From Massilia agri (lineage in GTDB: Bacteria > Pseudomonadota > Gammaproteobacteria > Burkholderiales > Burkholderiaceae_D), in NCBI RefSeq assembly GCF_024753255.1, contig NZ_JANUHA010000017.1, forward strand, positions 1-64,000: a DNA stretch of 64,000 bases. The letters are read 5' to 3'. Within the stretch, counting starts at the first letter, position 1; every line of letters begins with the position of its first letter. The notes beneath the pieces were generated by a model. That model was not told where the DNA came from, ran no database searches, and saw only the letters and a program-made list of their open reading frames with translations. Positions 17,047 to 24,968 of this stretch are shown here, in pieces. The translations under genes and the position numbers were made by a program.

Positions 17047-18561
17047 ATGAATGAAATGAACTCTACTCTGTTAGCAGCGACCGACACCAATCTGGCGCCG
17101 GTCTATGCCGAAATCTTCCTGCTGATCGCGGCTTCCGCGATCCTGCTGATCGACATGTTCCTGAAGGAGGGCAAGCGCAACCTGACGTATGTGCTGACCC
17201 TGCTCGCCATCTTCGGCTGCGGCGTGCTCACCTTCGCCGACATGAACAGCGGCGCCACCGTCTATACCTTCAACGGTATGTACGTGTCGGACCCGATGTC
17301 CAACCTGCTCAAGCTGGTGACCTACGTGGCCACCGCCATGACCCTGGTGTATTCGCGCCAGTACGCGGGCGACCGCGCCATGATGTCCGGTAACCTGGGC
17401 GGCGAGTTCTACGTGCTCGCGCTGTTCTCGATGCTCGGCCAGATGATCATGATCTCGGGCAACAGCATGCTCACGCTCTACCTGGGCGTGGAACTGATGT
17501 CGCTGTCGCTGTACGCCCTGGTGGCCATGCGCCGCGATCACGCGATCTCGACCGAAGCCGCGATGAAGTACTTCATCCTGGGCGCGCTGTCCTCGGGCTT
17601 CCTGCTGTACGGCATGTCGATGATCTACGGCGCCACCGGCGCCCTGAACATCGACGCCATCCAGGCAGCGAGCTCGGCCGCTGGCGCGAACTCGACCATC
17701 CTGGTGTTCGGCCTGGTGTTCGTCGTCGCCGGCCTGGCCTTCAAGCTGGGCGTGGTTCCCTTCCACATGTGGGTTCCGGACGTCGTGCAGGGCGCCCCGA
17801 CCGCCGTCACCCTGCTGCTGGGCGGCGCACCGAAGCTGGCGACCTTCGCCATGGTGATCCGCCTGCTGGTGGAAGCCCTCCCAAGCATGGCTTTCGACTG
17901 GCAGCAGATGCTCTTGGTGCTGGCCGTGCTGTCGCTGGCCGTGGGTAACATCACCGCGATCGCGCAGACCAACATCAAGCGCATGCTGGCCTACTCGACC
18001 ATCGCCCAGATGGGCTTCGTGGTGCTGGGCATGATGACCGGCGTGGTCAACGGCGACAACAGCGATGCCGCCTCGTCGTACAGCGCCGCCATGTACTACA
18101 CCATCACCTATGTCCTGACCACGGTCGGCAGCTTCGGCCTGATCATGATGCTGGCGCGCGCCGGCCACGAAGCCGAGACCATCGCCGACTTCAAGGGCCT
18201 GGGCAAGCGTTCGCCGTGGTTCGCGATCGTCATGACCATCCTGATGTTCTCGCTGGCTGGCGTGCCGCCGATGGTGGGCTTCATGGCCAAGTGGGCGGTC
18301 CTGCAGGCTGTCGCCAATGCGGGCATGGTGTGGCTGGCCGTCGTGGCCGTGCTGTTCTCGCTGGTCGGCGCCTTCTACTACCTGCGCATTGTCAAGACCA
18401 TCTGGTTCGACGAAGCCGCGGACACCGCCGCGATCAACACCCCGGCAGACATGCGCGTGGTGATGTCGCTCAACGGCCTGGCCGTGGTGGTGCTGGGTAT
18501 CGTTCCGGGCTGGCTGCTGGCGGTGTGCTACAGCGCCATGCAGGCAACCCTCGCGAAGTAA
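17047..18561 (+). CDS. nuoN: NADH-quinone oxidoreductase subunit N
   Basis: Third antiporter-like subunit, adjacent to NuoK in the complex (504 aa). Characteristic stretches are YLGVELMSLSLYALVAMRRD with the channel Glu, FKLGVVPFHMWVPDVVQGAP with the Lys, and IKRMLAYSTIAQMGFVVLGM. An internal ATG at 17059 is an alternative start. Last canonical gene of the operon; its stop lies 9 bp before the DUF2818 start and in the same frame. Confidence 0.97.
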   Translation: MNEMNSTLLAATDTNLAPVYAEIFLLIAASAILLIDMFLKEGKRNLTYVLTLLAIFGCGVLTFADMNSGATVYTFNGMYVSDPMSNLLKLVTYVATAMTLVYSRQYAGDRAMMSGNLGGEFYVLALFSMLGQMIMISGNSMLTLYLGVELMSLSLYALVAMRRDHAISTEAAMKYFILGALSSGFLLYGMSMIYGATGALNIDAIQAASSAAGANSTILVFGLVFVVAGLAFKLGVVPFHMWVPDVVQGAPTAVTLLLGGAPKLATFAMVIRLLVEALPSMAFDWQQMLLVLAVLSLAVGNITAIAQTNIKRMLAYSTIAQMGFVVLGMMTGVVNGDNSDAASSYSAAMYYTITYVLTTVGSFGLIMMLARAGHEAETIADFKGLGKRSPWFAIVMTILMFSLAGVPPMVGFMAKWAVLQAVANAGMVWLAVVAVLFSLVGAFYYLRIVKTIWFDEAADTAAINTPADMRVVMSLNGLAVVVLGIVPGWLLAVCYSAMQATLAK

Positions 18562-18570
18562 TCAAAGGCC

Positions 18571-18909
18571 TTGGATTCCTCCCTGGCCTCCTGGCTGGTG
18601 GTCGCGATTGCACTCGCGGCCGCCAACCTGCCTTTCCTCACCGAGCGCGTGTTCGGTTTCATTCCGCTGAAACCGAACACCCCAGGTGACGGCGCTGTAT
18701 CGTCCCCACGCACGAAGTCCTTCCCGCTGCGCCTGTTAGAGTTAATTGTTTTATACTTTGTCGTCGGCTTCCTGGCTCGCGCCCTGGAATCCCGGATCGG
18801 CGGCGTGTTCGCGCAGAACTGGGAGTTCTACGCGGTCACCGGCTGCCTGTTCCTGGTGCTGGCGTTTCCCGGATTCGTCCTGCGTTACCTGCGCAAACGC
18901 CGCGCCTGA
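18571..18909 (+). CDS. DUF2818 family inner-membrane protein
   Basis: Small membrane protein of 112 aa recognised as DUF2818, which in betaproteobacteria regularly follows nuoN; its function is unknown. Helices are predicted at about residues 6-23, 57-75 and 88-105. The conserved start region reads NLPFLTERVFGF. The TTG start is chosen because the frame upstream is closed by the nuoN stop and the family N-terminus begins just here; a short AAAGG lies only 2-3 bases away. Residues near 55-62 use three TTA leucine codons, which are rare in the rest of this GC-rich region. Its place suggests an assembly or stability role for complex I, which is an inference. Confidence 0.85.
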   Translation: MDSSLASWLVVAIALAAANLPFLTERVFGFIPLKPNTPGDGAVSSPRTKSFPLRLLELIVLYFVVGFLARALESRIGGVFAQNWEFYAVTGCLFLVLAFPGFVLRYLRKRRA

Positions 18910-18941
18910 CTCCCTGTAACGCAGTACAAACTGGAGAACGC

Positions 18942-19493
18942 ATGGATTTGCGCGAGACCCGCATCGACGGGGGCGTCGCCTACGACGGCCCATTCCTCAA
19001 AGTAGAACGCGACAAGGTCCGCCTGCCGGACGGTTCCACCTCCCACCGCGAATTCATCCGCCACCCCGGCGCGGTCGTCATCCTGCCGCTGCTGCCCGAT
19101 GGCCGCGTGCTGCTGGAGCGGCAGTTCCGCTATCCCAATTCGCAGGTCTTCATCGAATTCCCGGCCGGGAAGATCGACCCGGGCGAGGAACACCTGGCCT
19201 GCGCCAAGCGCGAGCTGGAAGAGGAGACCGGCTACACGGCGGCCAAGTGGCGCTTCGTCTGCACCATCCACAACGCCATCGCCTATTCGGACGAGCACCT
19301 CGAACTGTTCCTGGCCGAAGACCTGACGGCGGGAGAGCAGAAGCTCGACCAGGGCGAGTTCCTGGAGACCTTCACGGCCACCGTGCCCGAGCTGCTCGAG
19401 ATGGTCAAACGCGGCGAGATCACCGATGTGAAAACCATCATCGGCACCTTCTGGCTCGAGAAGATCCTGTCCGGGGCCTGGAACCCCGCCTGA
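18942..19493 (+). CDS. NUDIX hydrolase, ADP-ribose pyrophosphatase type
   Basis: A 183-aa hydrolase with a complete NUDIX box at residues 76-98 (GKIDPGEE, then RELEEETGY), fitting G-x5-E-x7-REUxEExGU. The upstream QFRYPNSQVFIEFPAG stretch and overall length match the ADP-ribose diphosphatase (NudF/YffH-like) branch, which splits ADP-ribose to AMP and ribose 5-phosphate. GGAG precedes the ATG. It closes the nuo-DUF2818 group, an arrangement that I recall as common in this order. Confidence 0.9.
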   Translation: MDLRETRIDGGVAYDGPFLKVERDKVRLPDGSTSHREFIRHPGAVVILPLLPDGRVLLERQFRYPNSQVFIEFPAGKIDPGEEHLACAKRELEEETGYTAAKWRFVCTIHNAIAYSDEHLELFLAEDLTAGEQKLDQGEFLETFTATVPELLEMVKRGEITDVKTIIGTFWLEKILSGAWNPA

Positions 19494-19497
19494 ACCA

Positions 19498-20196
19498 ATG
19501 AAAACGCTGCTGGCGCTCGTCCTCCTGTGTTGGGCGCTGGCAGCTTCCGCCCAGCCCCGCAGCGCCTTCCAGGCGCGGTGCGAGGACAGCATCGGCGAGA
19601 CCCTGTCCGTGCTGACTGGCGTGCAGAACGGTTTTCGCATCGATAACAGCGTCGGCTACCGCTCGCTGACGGTGATGAAGGGCAGGGCGAGGGCCGGCCA
19701 GTACGTGCTGGGCCTGACCCGCACCGAGTCGCGCGTGAGCATCAATGTCGGCGGGCGCCTGCTGTCCGACCCGGCCAGCGGCTACGAATGCATCGCCCCG
19801 CACATCGAGGTCAGGCTGACCTATCCGCCCATCGTCGTGTACGTGAGCCGCGAGTTCCGTCCCGGCTCCTGCGCCTACGAGGAGGTGCTGGCGCACGAGA
19901 TGCGCCACCTGAACACCTACCTGGACTACCTGCCGAAGGTCGAGGCCAGGGTGCGCGCCGCCCTGGCCCAGCGCTTCGAGGGCAAGCCCCTCTACGCCCG
20001 CATCGGCCAGGCCCAGGCCCTGCTCCAGCGCGAAGTCGACCGCGGCTGGATGCCCTATATTAAGAACGAGATGGCGAAGGTCGAAGCGCTGCAGGCGGCG
20101 ATCGATTCGCCGCAGGAATACGCCCGTCTCGGCAAGGTTTGCGGCGGTGAGGTACAGTTGTTGCTTCGACCACTACGACGATCCAAGGCATCTTGA
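19498..20196 (+). CDS. exported HEXXH-motif protein, putative metallopeptidase-like
   Basis: Begins with a clear signal peptide (MKTLLALVLLCWALAASAQ), so the mature 213-residue protein is probably periplasmic. Around residue 140 it has HEMRH in EEVLAHEMRHLNTYLDY, an HEXXH zinc-protease signature, followed by a long helical segment. Only four bases separate it from the NUDIX gene, and it overlaps ispD by four bases if ispD starts at TTG. I cannot assign a family with certainty; it resembles the DUF922-type secreted hypotheticals. Peptidase activity is untested. Confidence 0.75.
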   Translation: MKTLLALVLLCWALAASAQPRSAFQARCEDSIGETLSVLTGVQNGFRIDNSVGYRSLTVMKGRARAGQYVLGLTRTESRVSINVGGRLLSDPASGYECIAPHIEVRLTYPPIVVYVSREFRPGSCAYEEVLAHEMRHLNTYLDYLPKVEARVRAALAQRFEGKPLYARIGQAQALLQREVDRGWMPYIKNEMAKVEALQAAIDSPQEYARLGKVCGGEVQLLLRPLRRSKAS

Positions 20197-20930
20197 ACAA
20201 CCCGGCAATGAACGACCCCGCAGTCCCGGCTTCCCGCCCTCGCTATTTCGCACTGATCCCGGCCGCCGGTGTCGGCGCGCGCATGGCGGCGGGCAGCCCC
20301 AAGCAATACCTGCCCATCCTGGGCAAGCCGATGTTGCGCCACACGCTCGACGCTTTTCTTTCGAGCCCACGTATCGCCCATACCTATGTAGTCGTCAGCG
20401 CGGACGACCCCGTCATCGATGCGATCGTGCCCGGGCAGGGCGTAAGTGTCCTGCGGTGCGGCGGCGCAACCCGCATGGAATCGATCCGCAACGGCTTGCA
20501 GGCCCTGCACGGCGCCGTCGCGCCGGACGACTGGGTGCTGGTGCACGACGCCGCCCGTCCCGGGCTGGATGCGGAACTGATCGACCGCCTGATCGTCGAA
20601 ACTGGAGAGCACCCGGCCGGCGGCCTGCTGGCGCTGCCGGTGGTCGACACCGTCAAGCGCAATGTTGCCGGCGAGGTGAGCACGGTATCGCGCGACGGCC
20701 TGTGGCTGGCGCAGACGCCGCAGATGTTCCGCTACCGGTTGCTGGTGCGCGCCCTCGACGCCGCAACGGACCCGTCCGCGGTCACCGACGACGCCAGCGC
20801 GGTTGAAGCGCTGGGACTGGCCCCTAAATTGGTGGAAGGACATCCACGCAATCTCAAAGTGACGCTGCCCGCCGACATCCGGATTGCCGAGATGTACCTG
20901 GCCGCCCATCAACCTGAACCAACTGAATAA
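20193..20930 (+). CDS. ispD: 2-C-methyl-D-erythritol 4-phosphate cytidylyltransferase
   Basis: Third enzyme of the MEP isoprenoid pathway, joining CTP and MEP to give CDP-ME. The CTP-binding loop is PAAGVGARMAAGSPKQYLPI; further on are VVSADDP and LVHDAARP, the metal and substrate regions. The TTG at 20193 is taken as start because AAGG (20184-20187) is well spaced and the TTGA overlap couples it to the previous gene. The ATG at 20208 (MNDPAVPASRP, 240 aa) is the alternative. ispF follows after 2 bp. Confidence 0.93.
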   Translation: MNNPAMNDPAVPASRPRYFALIPAAGVGARMAAGSPKQYLPILGKPMLRHTLDAFLSSPRIAHTYVVVSADDPVIDAIVPGQGVSVLRCGGATRMESIRNGLQALHGAVAPDDWVLVHDAARPGLDAELIDRLIVETGEHPAGGLLALPVVDTVKRNVAGEVSTVSRDGLWLAQTPQMFRYRLLVRALDAATDPSAVTDDASAVEALGLAPKLVEGHPRNLKVTLPADIRIAEMYLAAHQPEPTE

Positions 20931-20932
20931 TC

Positions 20933-21451
20933 ATGGCACAAGCTTCCTGGAATCCCACCCCGCCGTTCCGCATCGGGACCGGCTACGACTGCCACGCGCT
21001 GGTCGAAGGGCGCAAGCTCATCGTCGGCGGCGTGACCATCCCGCACCGCCTCGGCCTGCTCGGCCACTCCGACGCCGACGTGCTGCTGCACGCGATCATC
21101 GATTCGCTGCTGGGCGCGGCAGCCTTGGGCGACATCGGCAAGCATTTCCCGGACACCGACCCCATGTTCGCCGGCGCCGACTCGCGCACCCTGCTGCGCG
21201 AAGTGGCGCACCGCGTGCAGGCGACCGGCTACCTGATCGGCAACGTGGATGCGACCATCATCGCCCAGCAGCCGAAGATGGCGCCGCACATACCGCAAAT
21301 GGTCTCGCGCATCGCCGAAGACCTGGGTGTGTCGCCGCAGCAGGTCAACATCAAGGCCAAGACCAACGAGAAGCTCGGTTTCCTGGGACGGGAAGAGGGC
21401 ATGGCGGCGGAAGCGGTGTCGCTGCTGGTCAAGGCGCCCGAACTCGGCTAA
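20933..21451 (+). CDS. ispF: 2-C-methyl-D-erythritol 2,4-cyclodiphosphate synthase
   Basis: Zinc-dependent trimeric enzyme converting CDP-ME 2-phosphate to MEcPP. The metal ligands appear in GTGYDCHAL (Asp, His) and in LLHAIIDSLLGAAALGDIG. The family signature SDADVLLHA and C-terminal KAKTNEKLGFLGREEG (cytidine site) are intact. Length 172 aa, slightly longer at the N-terminus than average. Co-transcribed with ispD. Confidence 0.97.
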   Translation: MAQASWNPTPPFRIGTGYDCHALVEGRKLIVGGVTIPHRLGLLGHSDADVLLHAIIDSLLGAAALGDIGKHFPDTDPMFAGADSRTLLREVAHRVQATGYLIGNVDATIIAQQPKMAPHIPQMVSRIAEDLGVSPQQVNIKAKTNEKLGFLGREEGMAAEAVSLLVKAPELG

Positions 21452-21458
21452 TGACGTT

Positions 21459-21487
21459 CTGACATGTGCGTGCATATGCACTATAAT
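21459..21487 (+). promoter_or_regulatory. sigma-70 promoter with internal 12-bp palindrome, for the MFS gene
   Basis: CTGACA (21459-21464), a 17-bp spacer and TATAAT (21482-21487) form a strong promoter 41 bp before the MFS start. The spacer holds a perfect palindrome, GTGCATATGCAC (21470-21481), directly against the -10 element. A dimeric repressor bound there would block polymerase, so it is a good operator candidate. No regulator gene lies beside it in the window. Confidence 0.65.
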
Positions 21488-21528
21488 TCGCCGGACGGGC
21501 ACTCCGACCCGCCGACGAGGAGCCGCAC

Positions 21529-22833
21529 ATGACAAGCACACCCGCACAACCCGCCATGACGCCGCGCGCGGCCTGGATGCTGATCCTGGCCGCCAGCGCC
21601 ATCCTGATGATCACGATGGGCGCGCGCCTGACGACGGGGCTGTTCCTGTCGCCCATCAACACTTCCACCGGCCTGGGCGTGGCCACCATCAGCTTCGCCA
21701 TGGCCGTCGCCCAGCTCATGTGGGGCGCCTCCCAGCCCGTGTTCGGCGCCATCGCCGACAAGTACGGTCCGGCACGCGTCATCGTCATCGGCGGCATCAT
21801 GCTGGCGATCGGCACCGCCGCCACGCCCTTCATGACATCCGAATGGGGCCTGCTCCTGAGCATGGGCATCCTGTCGGCCGCCGGGGCAGGGGCGGGCAGC
21901 TTCTCGATCCTGATCGGCGCCACGGCCCAGCGCCTGCCGGCCGAGCGGCGCGCCTTCGCCTCCGGCTTCATCAATGCCGGCGGCTCCTTCGGCCAGTTCG
22001 TGTTCGCCCCGCTGATGCAGGCCATCATCGCCAGCGCCGGCTGGGTGATCGCCATGCTGACCATGGCGGCGACGACCTTGCTGACCATTCCGCTGGCGCT
22101 GGGCATGCGCGGCAGGCGGTCGCTACCGCCCGTGGCAACCGCCGCATCGACTCCGGCAGCCGCGGCAACGCCGGCCCCGGGAGCCGCGCCGGCGGTGCCG
22201 CCGCCGCCCGGCATGACCTTGACCGAACAGCTGCGCCAGGCCATGCGCGACCGCAGCTACCTGTGCCTGCACCTGGGCTTCTTCACCTGCGGCTTCCACA
22301 TCGCCTTCCTCGTCACCCACCTGCCGCAGGAAGTGGCCCTGTGCGGCCTGAGCGCCGGCGTGTCGGCCACGGCGCTGGCGCTGATCGGCCTCTTCAATAT
22401 CGCCGGCAGCCTGGCGGCGGGGGCGCTCGCCAACCGCTTCCGCATGAAGTCGCTGCTCGCCGTCATCTATGGCAGCCGCGCCGTCATCATCGTGGCCTAC
22501 CTGCTGGCGCCGAAGACCGCCCTGACCTTCTATCTCTTCGCCGGCATGCTCGGCTTCACCTGGCTGGCCACGGTGCCGCCGACTGCGGGCCTGGTGGGCA
22601 AGCTGTTCGGCATGCGCTACCTCGCGACCCTGTTCGGCCTGACCCTGTTGTCGCACCAGATCGGCGGCTTCTTCGGCGCCTGGCTGGGCGGGCTGTCCTT
22701 CGTGCGCTTCGGCGACTACACCTGGATGTGGTATGCGGACATCCTGCTGGCGATCGCCGCCGCCCTGGTCAACCTGCCGATCCGCGAACAACCGGTCGCA
22801 CGTCCCGCCGCGCTGGCGGCTGCGAAAGCCTGA
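21529..22833 (+). CDS. major facilitator superfamily transporter
   Basis: A 434-aa inner-membrane carrier with about 12 helices. The motif-A-like loop between helices 2 and 3 reads FGAIADKYGPARV. A longer Ala/Pro-rich cytoplasmic loop (residues about 200-228, AAATPAPGAAPAVPPPPG) joins the two six-helix halves. It resembles the oxalate/formate-antiporter-like MFS branch, but the substrate cannot be read from sequence. GAGGAG precedes the ATG and a palindrome-containing promoter lies upstream. Confidence 0.85.
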   Translation: MTSTPAQPAMTPRAAWMLILAASAILMITMGARLTTGLFLSPINTSTGLGVATISFAMAVAQLMWGASQPVFGAIADKYGPARVIVIGGIMLAIGTAATPFMTSEWGLLLSMGILSAAGAGAGSFSILIGATAQRLPAERRAFASGFINAGGSFGQFVFAPLMQAIIASAGWVIAMLTMAATTLLTIPLALGMRGRRSLPPVATAASTPAAAATPAPGAAPAVPPPPGMTLTEQLRQAMRDRSYLCLHLGFFTCGFHIAFLVTHLPQEVALCGLSAGVSATALALIGLFNIAGSLAAGALANRFRMKSLLAVIYGSRAVIIVAYLLAPKTALTFYLFAGMLGFTWLATVPPTAGLVGKLFGMRYLATLFGLTLLSHQIGGFFGAWLGGLSFVRFGDYTWMWYADILLAIAAALVNLPIREQPVARPAALAAAKA

Positions 22834-22835
22834 GG

Positions 22836-23144
22836 ATGGCGCGCGAGAGCTGGGCATACCGGGAGGTCGCGGTGGAGTCAATCATCGATCCGCGCAGCGG
22901 CCGGGTGATCATCCGGCCGGTGTCGGGCCAGGCCTATGCGACCTCGCTGCGGGTGCACTGTGCCCGCGCCTTGTGCGACCCGGAGCGCTATCCGGTCGGC
23001 ACCCGCTTCCTGCTGTCGGCCAAGCTGACCGACCGGCAGGGCGGGGAACCCTATCTCTACGCCTGGCACGGCGACCCGGTGGTCGTCATGACGAAGGCCG
23101 CGGTGAAACGCTTCGTGGAGGAGCGCAGGCGCTTGCGGATCTGA
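22836..23144 (+). CDS. hypothetical protein (102 aa) downstream of the MFS gene
   Basis: Starts MARESWAYREVAVE two bases after the MFS stop, with GAGG placed within the end of that gene. The product is soluble and looks like a compact beta-rich fold, with segments RVIIRPVSGQAYATSLRVHC and PVGTRFLLSAKLTDR and a C-terminal helix KAAVKRFVEERRRLRI. It is masked by a much longer open frame running through the ispF and MFS genes in another frame. I recognise no domain. The tight junction suggests co-expression with the transporter. Confidence 0.65.
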   Translation: MARESWAYREVAVESIIDPRSGRVIIRPVSGQAYATSLRVHCARALCDPERYPVGTRFLLSAKLTDRQGGEPYLYAWHGDPVVVMTKAAVKRFVEERRRLRI

Positions 23145-23147
23145 CGT

Positions 23148-23642
23148 CTACGGCGCGTCGACGTGCTCGAAGCTGAAGATGCGCGCGATGCGCCAGCGAT
23201 TGCCTTCGAGGCGCATCAGGTGGGTGTAGTTGGCGCGGCCGACCAGTTCCTCCGGCTTGCCGCCTTCCTTCGCATAGAAACGGTGTTCGCCGACGACCAT
23301 GGCGCCATAGACCGTGTCACCCTCGCGCATCGGATAGAAGCGCACGGTGCCGGGAATCGCTTCGCGCCGCAGCCGCGTCTTGTTGGTCTTCATGCCGTCG
23401 TTCGCGGCCGCCAGCGCCTTCTTGCCGATCAGCTTGCCGCCGCGGTCATGGTAGAACTCGACGTCGAGGCTGAGCCAGGCGTTCATGGCGTCGGCATCGC
23501 CCCGGTTGTAGGCGGCCCAGTAGGCTTCGTCGGCGGCGCGGGCGCCGGCGTCCCATTGTGTCGCCCCGGCCGGGCGGGCCAGGAAGGCGATGGCGGCGGC
23601 GGAAAACAGGACGGCGGCGATCGTGGCAAGGCGCTTGAACAT
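23148..23642 (-). CDS. exported SnoaL/DUF4440-like protein
   Basis: A 164-aa protein with an N-terminal signal sequence (MFKRLATIAAVLFSAAAIAFLARPAGA). A single NTF2-like (DUF4440/SnoaL) domain follows, beginning DEAYWAAYNRGDADAMNAWL and ending in the family-typical HLMRLEGNRWRIARIFSFE. Such periplasmic domains bind small ligands or act as isomerases or hydrolases; the substrate is unknown. The start at 23642 has a GAGGA site at good distance; an ATG at 23654 is an alternative. It ends 3 bp from the preceding convergent gene. Confidence 0.8.
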   Translation of the reverse strand: MFKRLATIAAVLFSAAAIAFLARPAGATQWDAGARAADEAYWAAYNRGDADAMNAWLSLDVEFYHDRGGKLIGKKALAAANDGMKTNKTRLRREAIPGTVRFYPMREGDTVYGAMVVGEHRFYAKEGGKPEELVGRANYTHLMRLEGNRWRIARIFSFEHVDAP

Positions 23643-23767
23643 GGTCTTCCTCATTCTCCGGATTTGCCACTATAGCCTGCCCGCATCTGCCGGAAATGCG
23701 CGCTTTGTCACAGGCGGCGCTGTCGCGGTAGACTTGTCGGCCAAACACTTCCACGATGGTGAGAAAC

Positions 23768-24424
23768 ATGGATGCACAGCTGGCGGGACGCCTGCGCTTC
23801 CTGCAGGCCGCCGAAGCGCTCAAGAACGTGCTCAGGAGCGGCCACAGCTCCACCGGCAGGCCGGAAAGCACGGCCGAGCACAGCTGGCGGCTTTGCCTCA
23901 TGGCCCTCGTCTTCGAGGACCGGTTCGCGGGCCTCGACATGAAAAAGGTCCTGTCGCTGTGCGTGATCCACGACCTGGCGGAAGCCGTGGTCGGCGATGT
24001 GCCGGCGGTCCTGCAGCACGCGAACGACGACAAGGAGAAGGCCGAGCGCGCGGGCTTGCGGCAGTTGCTCGACGGCCTGGACCCGGCGCTGGCCGGGCGC
24101 ATCGCGGCGCTGTGGGAAGAGTACGTCGCTGCGGCGACGCCGGAAGCGCGCGCGGTGAAGGCCATGGACAAGTGCGAAACCATCATGCAGCACAACCAGG
24201 GCCTCAACGCCCCCGGCTTCGACTACGGCTTCAACCTCGATTACGGACGCAGGCATGTGGAGGCCGTGCCCGAGCTCGTGGCCCTGAGGGCATTGCTCGA
24301 CGAGGGCACGCGCGTACGGATGGCGGCGTCCGCGGCTGTGGGCATGCCAGCGCAATCTTGTGAAAATGGTTACCATCAGGGCTCGATGAAGACCCGCGAG
24401 GAAAAGGAAACTGATGAGCACTAA
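23768..24424 (+). CDS. HD-domain hydrolase (YfbR/HDDC2-like 5'-nucleotidase family)
   Basis: A 218-aa cytosolic HD phosphohydrolase. Metal ligands are visible as STAEHSW (first His), VIHDLAEAVVGD (the HD pair) and a later Asp in KAMDKCETIMQH. The family of YfbR and HDDC2 acts on deoxyribonucleoside monophosphates. The start at 23768 is preferred because GGTGAG precedes it; ATG at 23756 is possible. It overlaps the next gene by 11 bp, pointing to coupled expression. The C-terminus beyond residue 180 is not conserved-looking. Confidence 0.82.
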   Translation: MDAQLAGRLRFLQAAEALKNVLRSGHSSTGRPESTAEHSWRLCLMALVFEDRFAGLDMKKVLSLCVIHDLAEAVVGDVPAVLQHANDDKEKAERAGLRQLLDGLDPALAGRIAALWEEYVAAATPEARAVKAMDKCETIMQHNQGLNAPGFDYGFNLDYGRRHVEAVPELVALRALLDEGTRVRMAASAAVGMPAQSCENGYHQGSMKTREEKETDEH

Positions 24425-24968
24425 GAACATTGCTGTCATTGTCGGCAGCCTGCGCAAGGACTCGTTCACCCGCAAGGTGGCGCAATCGATGATCGAACTG
24501 GCGCCCGCCGGCCTGAAGATGGACATCGTCGAGATCCGCGACTTGCCGCTCTACAACCAGGACGACGAGACCGACAATCCTCCGGCCGCCTTCACGGCGT
24601 TCCGCGAGCGCATCCGGCAGGCCGACGGCATCCTGTTCTGCACGCCAGAATACAACCGCTCGGTGCCGGGTGCGCTGAAGAACGCGATCGACGTCGGTTC
24701 GCGCCCCTACGGCAAGGCGGCCTATGCCGGCAAGCCCTGCGCCATCGTCAGCGTCTCGCCGGGCGCGCTGGGCGGCTTCGGCGCCAACCACCACCTGCGC
24801 CAGATGTTGCCCTTCCTGAACATGCCCTGCATGCCGGCCCCGGAAGCCTACGTCGGCAACGTCGCGTCCAAGTACGAGGGCGACCGCCTCATCGACGATT
24901 CCAGCCGCGCCTTCTTCCAGACCTTCGTCGACACCTTCGCCACCTGGGTAGAGCAGCATGCCGAATGA
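24414..24968 (+). CDS. NADPH-dependent FMN reductase (ChrR/azoreductase-like)
   Basis: Flavodoxin-fold reductase of 184 aa that binds FMN and uses NAD(P)H to reduce quinones, azo dyes or chromate-type substrates. The phosphate-binding loop is VGSLRKDSFTRKVA. The family signature TPEYNRSVPGALKNAIDVGSR is complete, as is the SVSPGALGGFGANHHLRQ motif. AAAAGGAAACTG precedes the ATG, and the gene overlaps both neighbours by 11 bp. It probably relieves oxidative stress by two-electron quinone reduction, an inference from the family. Confidence 0.9.
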   Translation: MSTKNIAVIVGSLRKDSFTRKVAQSMIELAPAGLKMDIVEIRDLPLYNQDDETDNPPAAFTAFRERIRQADGILFCTPEYNRSVPGALKNAIDVGSRPYGKAAYAGKPCAIVSVSPGALGGFGANHHLRQMLPFLNMPCMPAPEAYVGNVASKYEGDRLIDDSSRAFFQTFVDTFATWVEQHAE

